64,000 nt of DNA from Polaribacter sp. BM10 (GCF_002005425.1 NZ_CP019704.1:1260001-1324000); one strand, 5' to 3'; counted from the stretch's first letter, positions 11,248-20,213 are shown. Notes: generated by a model not told the origin, from the sequence alone. Made by a program: numbers and translations.

Positions 11248-12270
11248 TTGAAAAAAATACTATACATTTTATTAGCGCTATTTATAGTTGGTTCTTTTTT
11301 TGGCTATAATTATTACCAAAAAATTTTCGGAACTGCAATTACAAAAGATTACACTTTATTTATTCATTCTGATAACAGTTTATTAGACATAAAAAAAGAA
11401 CTAGAAAGTGTTTCTAAAAGTCCGGAAACATTTTTATGGGTTGCTGCTAAAAAAAGTTTTGCAACACCAAAACCAGGAAGATATGTTCTAAAAGAAGGTA
11501 TGTCTAATAACGATCTTGTAAATATGTTACGAAGCGGCAGGCAAACACCATTCAAGCTTTCTTTCAATAATCAAGATACTTTAGAAAAATTTGCTGGCAG
11601 AATTGCAGAACAAGTAGAAACAGATTCTATTTCTTTATTAACTGCTTTTAAAGATAAAACATTTTTAAAAGAAAATAATCTAAACGAAAAATCTGTACTT
11701 CAAATTTTTATACCAAATACCTATGAATTTTACTGGACAGTGAGTCCAGAGAAGTTTAGAAATAAAATGTTAATAGCTTATAAACGTTTTTGGACAAAAA
11801 GTAGAGAGGCTAAAGCAGCCAAACTAAACCTTACCAAAAGCGAAGTAATTACTTTAGCATCTATTGTTCAAAAAGAAACAGCTAAAAAAAGCGAAAGGCC
11901 AATTGTTGCCGGTTTGTACTTAAATCGTTTAAGAAAAGGAATGCCTTTACAAGCAGACCCAACAATAATATATTGTGTAAAAGAAGTAAAAGGACAAGAT
12001 TACGTTGTTAAAAGAGTTTTAACTGTAGACTTAAAAATTAACTCGCCATATAACACCTATTTAAATAAAGGTTTGCCACCAACTTTAATTGCTATGCCAG
12101 ATATTTCTGCAATTGATGGCGTATTAAATGCACAAAAGCATAACTATTACTATATGTGTGTTAATGTAGACAAATTAGGTTATCATGCTTTTGCTAGAAC
12201 ATTATCTCAGCACAATCGTAATGCTGCTAAATATCATCAGTGGTTAAATAAGCAAAAAATTAATAGATAA
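11248..12270 (+). CDS. mltG: Endolytic murein transglycosylase MltG
   Basis: Cleaves nascent glycan strands at the inner membrane and so sets peptidoglycan strand length. The 340-residue protein starts at TTG, has one N-terminal membrane segment (about 4-22), a LysM-like region, and the YceG domain with catalytic Glu210 in LASIVQKETAKKSERP. The downstream block VAGLYLNRLRKGMPLQADPT is diagnostic. A TAACTTTG box at 11221-11228 may give an extra internal promoter. Its neighbour dapF also serves cell-wall synthesis. Confidence 0.95.
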   Translation: MKKILYILLALFIVGSFFGYNYYQKIFGTAITKDYTLFIHSDNSLLDIKKELESVSKSPETFLWVAAKKSFATPKPGRYVLKEGMSNNDLVNMLRSGRQTPFKLSFNNQDTLEKFAGRIAEQVETDSISLLTAFKDKTFLKENNLNEKSVLQIFIPNTYEFYWTVSPEKFRNKMLIAYKRFWTKSREAKAAKLNLTKSEVITLASIVQKETAKKSERPIVAGLYLNRLRKGMPLQADPTIIYCVKEVKGQDYVVKRVLTVDLKINSPYNTYLNKGLPPTLIAMPDISAIDGVLNAQKHNYYYMCVNVDKLGYHAFARTLSQHNRNAAKYHQWLNKQKINR

Positions 12271-12290
12271 TTTTTCTTGTAATAGTTGAT

Positions 12291-13193
12291 ATGATTTTAA
12301 AAACAAAAGCATTCATAGTATTCTTTATTTTATCAGCAACCACTTTTAACGCACAAAATAATAGCTTTTTAAAAAAATCTGACACTTTAAATACTAAGAG
12401 AAGAAATGCTGTTATAATTAGTGAAAGTGTTTTGGTTGCGGGCACATTGTTTGCTTTAAACGAACTTTGGTACAAAGATTATCCAAGAACAAGTTTTCAA
12501 TTTAAAAATGATAATAACGACTGGAAACAAATGGATAAAGCAGGCCATTTAATGACCTCTTATTACATTGGTAAAGTTGGTATGGAAGTTTTAGATTGGT
12601 CTGGTGTTTCTAAAAAAAACCAGCTAATTTACGGCGCTACATTAGGTTTTTCTTTTTTAACCGCAGTAGAAATTTTAGATGGATTTTCTAAACAATGGGG
12701 AGCATCAATTGGAGATGTTTTGGCTAATGCTGCCGGAACAGGAATATTAGTTGGACAAGAACTATTGTGGCAAGAACAAAGAATTACAGTCAAATATTCT
12801 TTTCATCAAACAAAATTTGCCAAACAAAGACCTAACACACTTGGTGAAAATTATATACAACAATCTCTTAAAGACTATAACGGTCAAACCTATTGGCTTT
12901 CTGCAAATATTTGGTCTTTTAATAAAGAGAGTAACTTTCCTAAATGGTTAAATGTGGCATTGGGTTATGGTGCAGAAGGAATGTTGTACGGAGAAACAAA
13001 AACAACGAATGAAATCCCGCAAGATCCATACAGACAATTTTACTTAAGTTTAGATGTAGATTTAACTAAAATTGAAACAAAATCGAAATTTTTAAAATCT
13101 GTATTTTCTGTTGTGAATTTCGTAAAGATACCAGCACCTTCATTAGAAATTAATACTAAAGGAAAGATTAAATTCCATTATCTGTATTTTTAA
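12291..13193 (+). CDS. DUF2279 (YfiM-like) protein
   Basis: A 300-residue exported protein: signal peptide about residues 1-21 (ending TFNA), then the DUF2279 region with WYKDYPRTSFQFKNDNNDWK, the conserved DKAGHLMTSYYIGKVG, and ILDGFSKQWGASIGDVLAN. Two or three weakly hydrophobic segments and an aromatic, beta-like C-terminal half suggest envelope localisation. The family is common in Bacteroidota and has no established function. The gene follows mltG by 20 nt and likely belongs to the same transcript. The reading frame stays open past its TAA into the next gene. Confidence 0.85.
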   Translation: MILKTKAFIVFFILSATTFNAQNNSFLKKSDTLNTKRRNAVIISESVLVAGTLFALNELWYKDYPRTSFQFKNDNNDWKQMDKAGHLMTSYYIGKVGMEVLDWSGVSKKNQLIYGATLGFSFLTAVEILDGFSKQWGASIGDVLANAAGTGILVGQELLWQEQRITVKYSFHQTKFAKQRPNTLGENYIQQSLKDYNGQTYWLSANIWSFNKESNFPKWLNVALGYGAEGMLYGETKTTNEIPQDPYRQFYLSLDVDLTKIETKSKFLKSVFSVVNFVKIPAPSLEINTKGKIKFHYLYF

Positions 13194-13237
13194 CAACTTT
13201 TAACATACTGTGTATCAATCAGTTTAATATTATATCG

Positions 13238-13245
13238 TACATTTG
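13238..13245 (+). promoter_or_regulatory. -7 box before the lysozyme-like gene
   Basis: TACATTTG followed by CACCCGCAAAAC. The block TTTGCACCCGC is identical to the one at two rRNA promoters (2531 and 2756, minus strand). The initiation site would be about 13250, 16-25 nt before the putative start codon. Confidence 0.6.
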
Positions 13246-13265
13246 CACCCGCAAAACAGAAAGAT

Positions 13266-13871
13266 ATATATTTTATCAAAAATAAAATACTTTTAATCAG
13301 CATAATAGCTCTTTTTATCAATGCAACGGCCATTGATAAGAAAAAAACTAAATTAAAGGAAATTACCTACAATAACAAGGTAACTTTCCCTAAGCATTTT
13401 AATAGCGACATTTTTTACCTTAAAAAAGATTTTGTTGCTTTTAAAGAAGCAGTTGCATTTAAAGAATCTCAAGGAAAATATGCAACAGTAAATACACTAG
13501 GTTATTTAGGTAAATATCAATTTGGTAGAACTACTTTACAAAGATTTAGAATTTACAACACTCAAGAATTTTTGAACAATCCAGAATTACAAGAAAAAGC
13601 ATTTGTTGCTTTGTGTAAAGTTAATAAATGGATTCTTAGAAAGGATATTAAAAGATCTGCAGGAAAAACAATTAACGGAATTAAAATTACCGAATCGGGA
13701 ATTTTGGCTGCAGCACATTTAAGTGGAGCTGGAAATGTAAAAAAGTTTTTACGAAGTAATGGTTCTATAAGATTTTCTGATGCTTATGGTGCTTCAATTC
13801 AATCTTATTTAAAAAAGTTTTCTGGCTATAATGTTTCTATTATTAAGGCAGATAAAAACGCTAAAGTTTAA
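13266..13871 (+). CDS. Secreted lysozyme/transglycosylase-like protein, non-canonical start
   Basis: The frame encodes about 201 residues but has no ATG, GTG or TTG until an internal TTG at 13572. The part upstream of that TTG is clearly protein: a signal peptide (KNKILLISIIALFINATA) and then VAFKESQGKYATVN-LGYLGKYQFGRTTLQ, the Glu-containing signature of lysozyme/transglycosylase-like muramidases, continuing to GILAAAHLSGAGNVKKFLRSNG. The likely start is ATA (13266) or ATC (13275). The frame is continuous with the DUF2279 frame after its stop, but the internal promoter and signal peptide argue for separate translation. A predicted role is peptidoglycan cleavage in the periplasm; substrate unproven. 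Confidence 0.75.
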   Translation: MYFIKNKILLISIIALFINATAIDKKKTKLKEITYNNKVTFPKHFNSDIFYLKKDFVAFKEAVAFKESQGKYATVNTLGYLGKYQFGRTTLQRFRIYNTQEFLNNPELQEKAFVALCKVNKWILRKDIKRSAGKTINGIKITESGILAAAHLSGAGNVKKFLRSNGSIRFSDAYGASIQSYLKKFSGYNVSIIKADKNAKV

Positions 13872-13877
13872 AGTTTC

Positions 13878-14582
13878 TTATTTTTGAATTATAAAAATAG
13901 CAGGTTTTTTGTGTAAGTCTGGTGTCTGAAACTTCCAATCTTTAATTGACAATGTTTTAATGTATTCTGATGGTAATGTAATATCTGCAGCAATACATAA
14001 ATTAGTTGTTGGTGCCAATATAGCCTTTAAATCTGCAAACATTTTTTCATTTCTATACGGAGTTTCTATAAAAATTTGAGATTGATTTTTATCTTTAGAC
14101 AACTTTTCTAAATCTTTTAAAGCTCTTTTTCTGTCTCCTTTGTCTATCGGTAAATACCCATTAAATGCAAAATTTTGACCGTTCATACCAGAACTCATCA
14201 TTGCCATTAAAATAGAACTTGGTCCAACTAATGGCACTACTTTAATATTTTTTTCGTGAGCCATTTTTACAATAGTTGCTCCTGGATCTGCGACAGCTGG
14301 TACACCTGCTTCTGAAAGTAAACCAACATTTATCCCTTCACTACAAACATCTAAATACTTTCTCGTTTCCATTTCGTCTGCATACTTGTCTAAAGACATC
14401 AATTGCAAAGAAGGTTGCGATTTTTTTGGTGATATTTTCTTTATAAATCTTCGAGCTGTTTTTTCGTTTTCTACAATATAATAATCAATTTCTTCTACTA
14501 CTTTTTTTACCGATAAAGGCATTACCTCTAAAGGTTCTGTATCTCCAAGAGTTGTCGGAATTAAATAGAGTTTACCAATCAT
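13878..14582 (-). CDS. RsmI-like SAM-dependent methyltransferase (tetrapyrrole methylase fold)
   Basis: A 234-residue member of the family containing RsmI, which 2'-O-methylates C1402 of 16S rRNA. It shows the N-terminal GKLYLIPTTLGD, the SAM-loop GLLSEAGVPAVADPGATIV, the LVGPSSILMAMMSSGMNG segment, and the C-terminal FIETPYRN. It is shorter than E. coli RsmI (about 286) and belongs to a compact form common in Flavobacteriia, so exact rRNA target is inferred. It is the last gene of a probable dnaA - phosphatase - methylase operon. Confidence 0.85.
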   Translation of the reverse strand: MIGKLYLIPTTLGDTEPLEVMPLSVKKVVEEIDYYIVENEKTARRFIKKISPKKSQPSLQLMSLDKYADEMETRKYLDVCSEGINVGLLSEAGVPAVADPGATIVKMAHEKNIKVVPLVGPSSILMAMMSSGMNGQNFAFNGYLPIDKGDRKRALKDLEKLSKDKNQSQIFIETPYRNEKMFADLKAILAPTTNLCIAADITLPSEYIKTLSIKDWKFQTPDLHKKPAIFIIQK

Positions 14583-14623
14583 AACTATATATTTTTAGAA
14601 ACTTGTAAATTTTAAGTTGAATA

Positions 14624-15076
14624 TTATAAAGACTTAGCAATAACAGTACATGCTTTATCTAGCATATTAAAAACATCTTCGAAACCAGATTTTCCACCAT
14701 AATATGGATCAGGAACTGAAAGATTCTTTGAAGGTTCAGATTCATTTAAAATTAATCTTACTTTTTGTGCATCAGCATCATCTCTACTTAATGCAAGTAT
14801 ATTATTTAAGTTACTGCTATCCATTGCATAAATAATATCAAAAGAATCAAAATCTGAAACTGTAAATTTTCTTGCAGATTGATTAGTAATATCGATGTTG
14901 TACTTTTTAGCCACAGCAATAGAACGATCATCTGGCAAATTACCTACATGATAAGCTGCTGTACCCGCAGAATCTACAAAAACTTGTTTAGAATCTACCT
15001 TTGATTTTAAAATACCTTCGGCTAAAGGAGATCTACAAATATTTCCTAAGCAAACCATTAGTACTTTTTTCATCAA
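14624..15076 (-). CDS. Low-molecular-weight protein-tyrosine phosphatase
   Basis: Removes phosphate from protein tyrosines through a cysteinyl-phosphate intermediate. The 150-residue protein starts with the P-loop VCLGNICRSP (Cys9 to Arg15, CX5R) and has the general-acid Asp123 in DPYYGG. The length and motif spacing are typical, so it should be active. Such enzymes often act on bacterial tyrosine kinases of exopolysaccharide systems, but none is present here. It sits 25 nt after dnaA on the same strand. Confidence 0.95.
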   Translation of the reverse strand: MMKKVLMVCLGNICRSPLAEGILKSKVDSKQVFVDSAGTAAYHVGNLPDDRSIAVAKKYNIDITNQSARKFTVSDFDSFDIIYAMDSSNLNNILALSRDDADAQKVRLILNESEPSKNLSVPDPYYGGKSGFEDVFNMLDKACTVIAKSL

Positions 15077-15100
15077 ATTAAATTGTCTTTTATTAAAAAA

Positions 15101-16528
15101 CTAGAAAGTTAACTTTTTAGTTAAATCTTCTACATATTTTTTAAACTGCTTATCAGTTTCAGTTAAGTTATCTACGGTTTTACATGCATGTAAAACTGTT
15201 GCGTGATCTCGCTGCCCTATTTGATTACCAATACTTGCCAATGATGTTTTTGTTAATCTTTTAGCAAAATACATTGCCAATTGACGTGCTTGTACAATAT
15301 GACGCTTTCTGGTTTTAGATTGCAATGTAGCTACATCCATATCAAAATACTTAGAAACTTCTTTCTGTATGTAATCTATAGAAACCTCTTTCTTAGTATT
15401 TTTAACAAATTTATCTACAATTTGTTTTGCTAATTCTAAAGAGAATTCTTTTCTGTTAAAAGAAGCTTGCGCAATCATAGAAATAATTACACCTTCTAAT
15501 TCTCTAACATTAGATTTGATATTTTTTGCAATATATTCTACAATTTCTTCTGGCATTTCTACACCATCTCTAAACAATTTATTGTCTAAAATAGAAATTC
15601 TAGTTTCGTAATCTGGCGCTTGTAATTCTGCAGATAATCCCCATTTAAATCGAGATAACAATCGCTGCTCTATGTCTTGCATATCTACAGGCGCTTTGTC
15701 TGACGTTAAAATAACTTGCTTACCATTTTGATGTAAATGATTAAATATATGGAAAAATACATCTTGTGTACCTGCTTTACCAGACAAGAATTGTACATCA
15801 TCAATAATTAAAACATCAATCATTTGATAAAAATGAATAAAATCATTTCTTGTATTCGATTTTACAGAGTCTATAAATTGTTGTGTAAATTTTTCCGAAG
15901 AAATATACAACACTGTTTTGTCTGGATATTTATCTTTAATATCAACACCAATTGCGTGTGCTAAATGTGTTTTACCCAAACCTACTCCACCGTAAATTAA
16001 TAACGGATTAAAAGAAGTACCACCAGGTTTGTTTGCAACTGCCATACCAGCAGATCTTGCCAACCTGTTAGAATCTCCTTCTACAAAATTTAAAAAATTA
16101 TAATTAGGATTTAATTGTGACTCTACTTTAACTTTTTGTAAACCAGGTATCACAAATGGATTTCTTAGTTCTCTTTTGTTCGATTCTAAAGGCACAGCTA
16201 CTTTTTGTGGCTTTAAAGGATCTCTATTAGAACTAGGAATTTTAACAATTTGAGGTCTATTACTACTGTAATTGTTTTCCATTTTTACATCGTAAATCAA
16301 TTTGGCATCACTACCTAATTGTCTTACTAATGCAACTCTTAAAAGTTTTATGTAGTGTTCTTCTAACCATTCATAGAAAAACTTACTTGGTACTTGTATA
16401 GTTAAAGCTTCTCCTGAAAGTTTTACGGGTTTAATAGGTTCAAACCATGTTTTGTATGCTTGTGGTTTGATATTGTCCTTTATAAAAGACAAGCATTCAT
16501 TCCAAACTGAGTCAGCAGTTAAAGTCAT
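15101..16528 (-). CDS. dnaA: Chromosomal replication initiator DnaA
   Basis: Binds DnaA boxes and ATP to open the replication origin. The 475-residue protein has the N-terminal oligomerisation domain (SVWNECLSFIKDNI...WFEPI), a variable linker (about 85-140), the AAA+ domain with Walker A GGVGLGKTHLA (Lys186) and Walker B VLIIDDVQF, and the domain IV DNA-binding signature GQRDHATVLHACKTV. It is complete. Downstream genes (phosphatase, RsmI-like) follow closely. A single DnaA-box-like 9-mer lies about 85 bp upstream, compatible with autoregulation. Confidence 0.98.
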   Translation of the reverse strand: MTLTADSVWNECLSFIKDNIKPQAYKTWFEPIKPVKLSGEALTIQVPSKFFYEWLEEHYIKLLRVALVRQLGSDAKLIYDVKMENNYSSNRPQIVKIPSSNRDPLKPQKVAVPLESNKRELRNPFVIPGLQKVKVESQLNPNYNFLNFVEGDSNRLARSAGMAVANKPGGTSFNPLLIYGGVGLGKTHLAHAIGVDIKDKYPDKTVLYISSEKFTQQFIDSVKSNTRNDFIHFYQMIDVLIIDDVQFLSGKAGTQDVFFHIFNHLHQNGKQVILTSDKAPVDMQDIEQRLLSRFKWGLSAELQAPDYETRISILDNKLFRDGVEMPEEIVEYIAKNIKSNVRELEGVIISMIAQASFNRKEFSLELAKQIVDKFVKNTKKEVSIDYIQKEVSKYFDMDVATLQSKTRKRHIVQARQLAMYFAKRLTKTSLASIGNQIGQRDHATVLHACKTVDNLTETDKQFKKYVEDLTKKLTF

Positions 16529-16609
16529 TTATTAATTTTGATACTATTTAGATTATTATTTTTTGGGCGAAAAAAGAGAACTTGCCTGCTTTCTTAGGTT
16601 GTACAAAAG

Positions 16610-16618
16610 TGTGAATAA
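16610..16618 (-). promoter_or_regulatory. DnaA-box-like 9-mer upstream of dnaA
   Basis: TTATTCACA on the minus strand differs from the consensus TTATCCACA at one position. I see only one copy in the 173-bp gap, so it suggests dnaA autoregulation rather than an origin. Confidence 0.35.
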
Positions 16619-16701
16619 AATTCAGTATAAAAAAATCAATTTGCTATTGATTATTAACTTTTTTTTACGTAAAATGCTAAAATAAATTCTATCTATAACA
16701 A

Positions 16702-17100
16702 TTGAAAAAATCATCAACGAAAACAAGAATTAGATATTCTGAAACAGACCAAATGGGTGTAGTATATCACGGTAATTATGCGCAATTTTTTGAACTTGGC
16801 AGAACAGAATGGCTACGCTCTTTAGGCGTTACTTACAAAGATATGGAAACTAGCGGAATTATACTTCCTGTTATTTCTTTAAGTTGTAATTTTATTAAAT
16901 CTGCTCTATATGATGATGTTTTAACAATACACACTTTTTTAAAAAAAGAGCCTTTAATTAAAATAGAATTTGACTATGAAATCAAAAATCAAAACGATGA
17001 ATTAATTTGTACAGGAAACACTGTGTTAGCTTTTATAAACGCTGCTAACATGAAACCAACACGATGCCCAAAATACTTATTAGAAAACTTAGGATTTTAG
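16702..17100 (+). CDS. YbgC/4HBT-type acyl-CoA thioesterase
   Basis: A 132-residue hot-dog-fold thioesterase starting at TTG. The signature RYSETDQMGVVYHGNYAQFFELGRTEWLRSLG (residues about 9-40; the Asp of SETDQMG is catalytic in the family) is complete. The usual substrates are short or medium acyl-CoAs, and in some bacteria the protein associates with the Tol-Pal system, but no tol genes are here. It is divergent from dnaA and convergent with the YigZ gene, three bases apart. Confidence 0.9.
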   Translation: MKKSSTKTRIRYSETDQMGVVYHGNYAQFFELGRTEWLRSLGVTYKDMETSGIILPVISLSCNFIKSALYDDVLTIHTFLKKEPLIKIEFDYEIKNQNDELICTGNTVLAFINAANMKPTRCPKYLLENLGF

Positions 17101-17103
17101 ATA

Positions 17104-17712
17104 TTACTCTAGTTCTTTAATTTCAACTTTGTACAAGTTATCAAAAATAGTAAAAATCATTTCTGAATCATTTTTACGAACAGAAATGGTGTATTCGCAA
17201 TTCATTTCTAATTTTTGATGTACAATTTCAATATTTTTTTCTTTAACCACTCTTTGAACAGCATTCATTAAATCGTAATTAAAAGTAAGTTTATAGAAAA
17301 TATTAATGGTCTTTTCTAAAATATCAGAAGCCTCAAGCGCCATTTGTGCTGATGTTTTATAAGCAGAAATTAAACCACCTACGCCTAATTTTGTACCGCC
17401 AAAATAACGAACAGAAACTACTAAAATGTTGGTAACTTCAAAAGATTGAATTTGACCATAAATTGGCATTCCTGCCGAATTATTTGGTTCACCATCATCA
17501 TTTGCTCTAAATTTAATTTTCTCAATCCCTAATTGATAAGCATAACAAAAATGACGTGCTGTGTGATGTTTTTTTTGAAGCTCTTCTAATCTTTCCTTTA
17601 CATCATCTTCTGAAGTAACTGGAAATGTGTATCCAAAAAATTTACTCCCTTTTTCTTTAAAAAGAGTTTCTACAGATGGTTTTTCTATTGTTTTATATAC
17701 GTCTTCTTTCAT
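17104..17712 (-). CDS. YigZ/IMPACT-family (UPF0029) protein
   Basis: A 202-residue protein with the UPF0029 N-terminal domain: KGSKFFGYTFPV, HHTARHFCYAYQLG, NDDGEPNNSAGMPIYGQI and VVSVRYFGGTKLGVGGLISAYK, followed by a smaller C-terminal domain of ferredoxin-like fold. Homologues include E. coli YigZ and eukaryotic IMPACT; the bacterial role is not settled, although translation-linked or proteolytic regulation has been suggested. The start ATG directly abuts the stop of the upstream EamA gene, so the two are likely translationally coupled. Confidence 0.92.
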   Translation of the reverse strand: MKEDVYKTIEKPSVETLFKEKGSKFFGYTFPVTSEDDVKERLEELQKKHHTARHFCYAYQLGIEKIKFRANDDGEPNNSAGMPIYGQIQSFEVTNILVVSVRYFGGTKLGVGGLISAYKTSAQMALEASDILEKTINIFYKLTFNYDLMNAVQRVVKEKNIEIVHQKLEMNCEYTISVRKNDSEMIFTIFDNLYKVEIKELE

Positions 17713-18573
17713 TTATGCAATTGTAACTAAAACAATACCTAGAATTGCTAAGACCACACCAATCTTATTCTTTAAACTAAATTTCTCTTTAAAAAGTAAT
17801 AAGCCAACTAGTGTAGATACAACTACAATACCTACATTATTTACTGTAAACAACGTAGAACTTTCGAAGTTTTTATTTTGCAAAGCTTTTATTAAAAATA
17901 CGATAGAAAAATAATTTGGAACTCCTAAAACAACACCTGCAATAATATTTTTAAGTCCAAAAGAACTTCTTTTTCTAATTGCTTTGATTGTTAAAATTAG
18001 ACCACCAAATATTGCTGCAATACCAAATAAGCTTCCAGAAAATATAGAAACGTCTTGATCTGCAACATGATTTACTTGTACGTATTTTATTAAAGTATCG
18101 ATAGCACCAGAACCAATAAATAATAAAATTGGGAATAGTAAAGTACCAGAATTCTGCGTTTTTTCTTCTTTAACAGACGATAAATAGACCGCAATTAATG
18201 CTATCACAATTCCTAGAACTTTTAAAATAGTTACAGATTCGTTATATAAAAATATACCAAATAAAACCGGAACAACCACAGACATTTTACCTGCGATAGA
18301 AGTTACAGAAACTCCGTTTTTCTGAGCTGTCATGGCCATCACAAAAAAGATAGAAATAAACAAAGCACCTAAAACCAAAGCACCAAGAAACCAAGGTTGC
18401 AAATAAATTTCTGAAATAGGTATTTGCCTTTCTGCAAGTAAAAAGCCCATTGAAAATGCAACAATATAATTTACAAATATGGCTTTTAAAACATCTACTT
18501 TATAAATGCCAAAATATTTAAAAATCACAAACAATCCTGTAGAAAACAGGATACTTAACAATAAAAAAATCAA
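17713..18573 (-). CDS. EamA/DMT-superfamily membrane transporter
   Basis: A 286-residue integral inner-membrane protein with about ten hydrophobic segments arranged as two EamA-like halves (for example LFSTGLFVIFKYFGIY at the start and IGVVLAILGIVLVTIA at the end). DMT carriers export metabolites or drugs; the substrate cannot be read from sequence. It lies between the HAD gene (one base upstream) and yigZ-like (immediately downstream) in a tightly packed minus-strand operon that probably begins further upstream at the LEA2 lipoprotein and ribD. Confidence 0.88.
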   Translation of the reverse strand: MIFLLLSILFSTGLFVIFKYFGIYKVDVLKAIFVNYIVAFSMGFLLAERQIPISEIYLQPWFLGALVLGALFISIFFVMAMTAQKNGVSVTSIAGKMSVVVPVLFGIFLYNESVTILKVLGIVIALIAVYLSSVKEEKTQNSGTLLFPILLFIGSGAIDTLIKYVQVNHVADQDVSIFSGSLFGIAAIFGGLILTIKAIRKRSSFGLKNIIAGVVLGVPNYFSIVFLIKALQNKNFESSTLFTVNNVGIVVVSTLVGLLLFKEKFSLKNKIGVVLAILGIVLVTIA

Positions 18574-18574
18574 A

Positions 18575-19183
18575 TTAAATATGTTTTTTAGTGAACAATT
18601 CTACTACATCTTCTTCTCCCGGAATTAAATTCCAAACATTAATACCTAAAGTTTTAGCGGCATCTGTATTTACTTTTAAATCATCTACAAATAGCGTTTC
18701 TTTAGCGACCAAATTGTTTTCTGTAAGTACAAATTGATAAATATCTAAATCTGGTTTTCTAAAATTAATTTCATGAGATAAATAAAATTTAGAAAAGCAA
18801 TTTTTAAATTTTGAGTACAAATCCATTCCCCAATTTTCTTGAATCCAAGAAATATGCAAGTCATTGGTATTACTTAGCAAGAAAAGATTGTATTTTTTAG
18901 AATTACTCAATTCTTGCAAAAACTTAAGTCTTCTTTCAGGAAAATCTAATAAAACAGCATTCCACGCATCCACCAAATCTTTTCTATCAATAGCAGGAAA
19001 CTTCTGTTTATAAAAGTCTATAAATTCATCCGAAGAAATGAAACCTTTTTCATACTGATGATAAATTTCTACCATTTCGTTAGAAATTTCTGTGACACCA
19101 AGTTTTGCCATCGCTTTATAAGTTCCTTCTTTATCAAGGTTGATAAAAATGTCACCAAAATCGAAAATTATATTTTTAATCAT
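18575..19183 (-). CDS. HAD-superfamily hydrolase (YihX-like)
   Basis: A 202-residue HAD-IA hydrolase. Motif I is IIFDFGDIFINLD (nucleophile Asp8), motif II is FLLSNTND, motif III contains the Lys of FRKPDLDIY, and motif IV is LFVDDLKVNTDAA. The FDFGD form places Gly rather than Asp at +2, as in YihX-type haloacid dehalogenase-like phosphatases. Substrate unknown; since the gene overlaps ribD by 8 bp, a phosphatase step in riboflavin synthesis (removal of phosphate from the pyrimidine intermediate) is a reasonable guess, not shown. Confidence 0.9.
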   Translation of the reverse strand: MIKNIIFDFGDIFINLDKEGTYKAMAKLGVTEISNEMVEIYHQYEKGFISSDEFIDFYKQKFPAIDRKDLVDAWNAVLLDFPERRLKFLQELSNSKKYNLFLLSNTNDLHISWIQENWGMDLYSKFKNCFSKFYLSHEINFRKPDLDIYQFVLTENNLVAKETLFVDDLKVNTDAAKTLGINVWNLIPGEEDVVELFTKKHI

Positions 19184-20213
19184 TTTTATAAATTTTTAAA
19201 ACATCTTCTTTAATGTGATGTTCTATGTAATTTTTAGCAATCATTGGCGCATCAACACCTTTTTTAAACGAAGAATTACCAACAAAAACTAACGCTTCAT
19301 CCCATAAATTCTCATCAATAAATGTTTGTAAAGTTTGCGTACCGCCTTCTACAATTAAAGATTGTATTTTATACTTGTTAAGCACATTGCAAATAGTTGC
19401 TGCTAAATTATCGTCAAAATTAATTTTTTCGAATATTAAATTTTCAAAATTAAGTTTTTCTGTATTATTTTCTGTGAAGACAATTGTTTTTATAGTTTTA
19501 TCAAGAAGATTAGCACTTTGCTCAATTTTTAGTGTTCTGTCTATAACTACTCTTACAGGGTTTAAACCAGACCAAGTTCTTAAATTTAACTTCGGATTAT
19601 CTACCAAAGCTGTATTTGTACCAACCAAAATTGCATGTTCTTTGCTTCTTAATTTATGTACTAATTGTTGTGAATACAAGTTAGAAATAAAAACAGGTTT
19701 TTTTTCTTTTTTAGTTTCTGGCGCAATAAAACCATCTTTGGTTTCTGCCCATTTTAAAATAATATAGGGTCTTAAATTTTCTTGAACACTTAAAAATCGT
19801 TTGTGTTGCGCTCTACACTCATTTTCTAAAACACCAACAACCACATTAATATTTGCATCTTTTAAACGCTTAACACCTTTACCCGCAACTAACGTATTAG
19901 AATCTAAACAACCAATTACAACTTGTTTAAATTGATGTTTTACTATTAAATCTGCGCACGGTGGTGTTTTACCAAAATGACTACAAGGCTCTAATGTTAC
20001 ATAGATTGTAGCATCTTTTAAAACCGACTTATCTTTTACCGCATTAATTGCATTTACTTCTGCATGATTACCACCAAACGGAGAAGTAAAACCTTCTGCA
20101 ATAATTTTATTATTGTAAACAATTACTGCACCTACAGAAGGGTTTGGTCTTGTTGTGCCTACGCCGTTTTCTGCAATTTGTAAGCAACGTTTTATGTAAA
20201 CTTCTTTGTTAAT
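19176..20213 (-). CDS. ribD: Riboflavin biosynthesis deaminase/reductase RibD, probable ATT start
   Basis: Bifunctional enzyme: deaminates then reduces the pyrimidine intermediate of riboflavin synthesis. About 345 residues. The deaminase half has RPNPSVGAVIV, zinc ligands in HAE (50-52) and EPC...PPC (Cys77, Cys86). The reductase half begins near RPYIILKWAETKDGFIAP and includes LIVEGGTQTLQTF. The region from 19845 upstream contains no ATG, GTG or TTG in frame, yet the deaminase domain is intact. The natural N-terminus (x-NKEVYIKRC) puts the start at ATT 20213, three bases after the in-frame TAG of the LEA2 gene. An internal GTG at 19844 would delete the deaminase. Confidence 0.88.
   Translation of the reverse strand: MNKEVYIKRCLQIAENGVGTTRPNPSVGAVIVYNNKIIAEGFTSPFGGNHAEVNAINAVKDKSVLKDATIYVTLEPCSHFGKTPPCADLIVKHQFKQVVIGCLDSNTLVAGKGVKRLKDANINVVVGVLENECRAQHKRFLSVQENLRPYIILKWAETKDGFIAPETKKEKKPVFISNLYSQQLVHKLRSKEHAILVGTNTALVDNPKLNLRTWSGLNPVRVVIDRTLKIEQSANLLDKTIKTIVFTENNTEKLNFENLIFEKINFDDNLAATICNVLNKYKIQSLIVEGGTQTLQTFIDENLWDEALVFVGNSSFKKGVDAPMIAKNYIEHHIKEDVLKIYKND

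Noticed and set aside
13572..13871. Starting the lysozyme-like gene at the internal TTG
   Set aside because: This would discard the signal peptide and the conserved KESQGKYATVN...YQFG block, which read clearly in the same frame upstream.
16529..16701. A replication origin next to dnaA
   Set aside because: Only one DnaA-box-like 9-mer is visible and there is no cluster of boxes or typical unwinding element.
19176..19844. A separate short reductase gene starting at the GTG at 19844
   Set aside because: The frame continues upstream with a complete, motif-bearing deaminase domain, so RibD is one fused protein.
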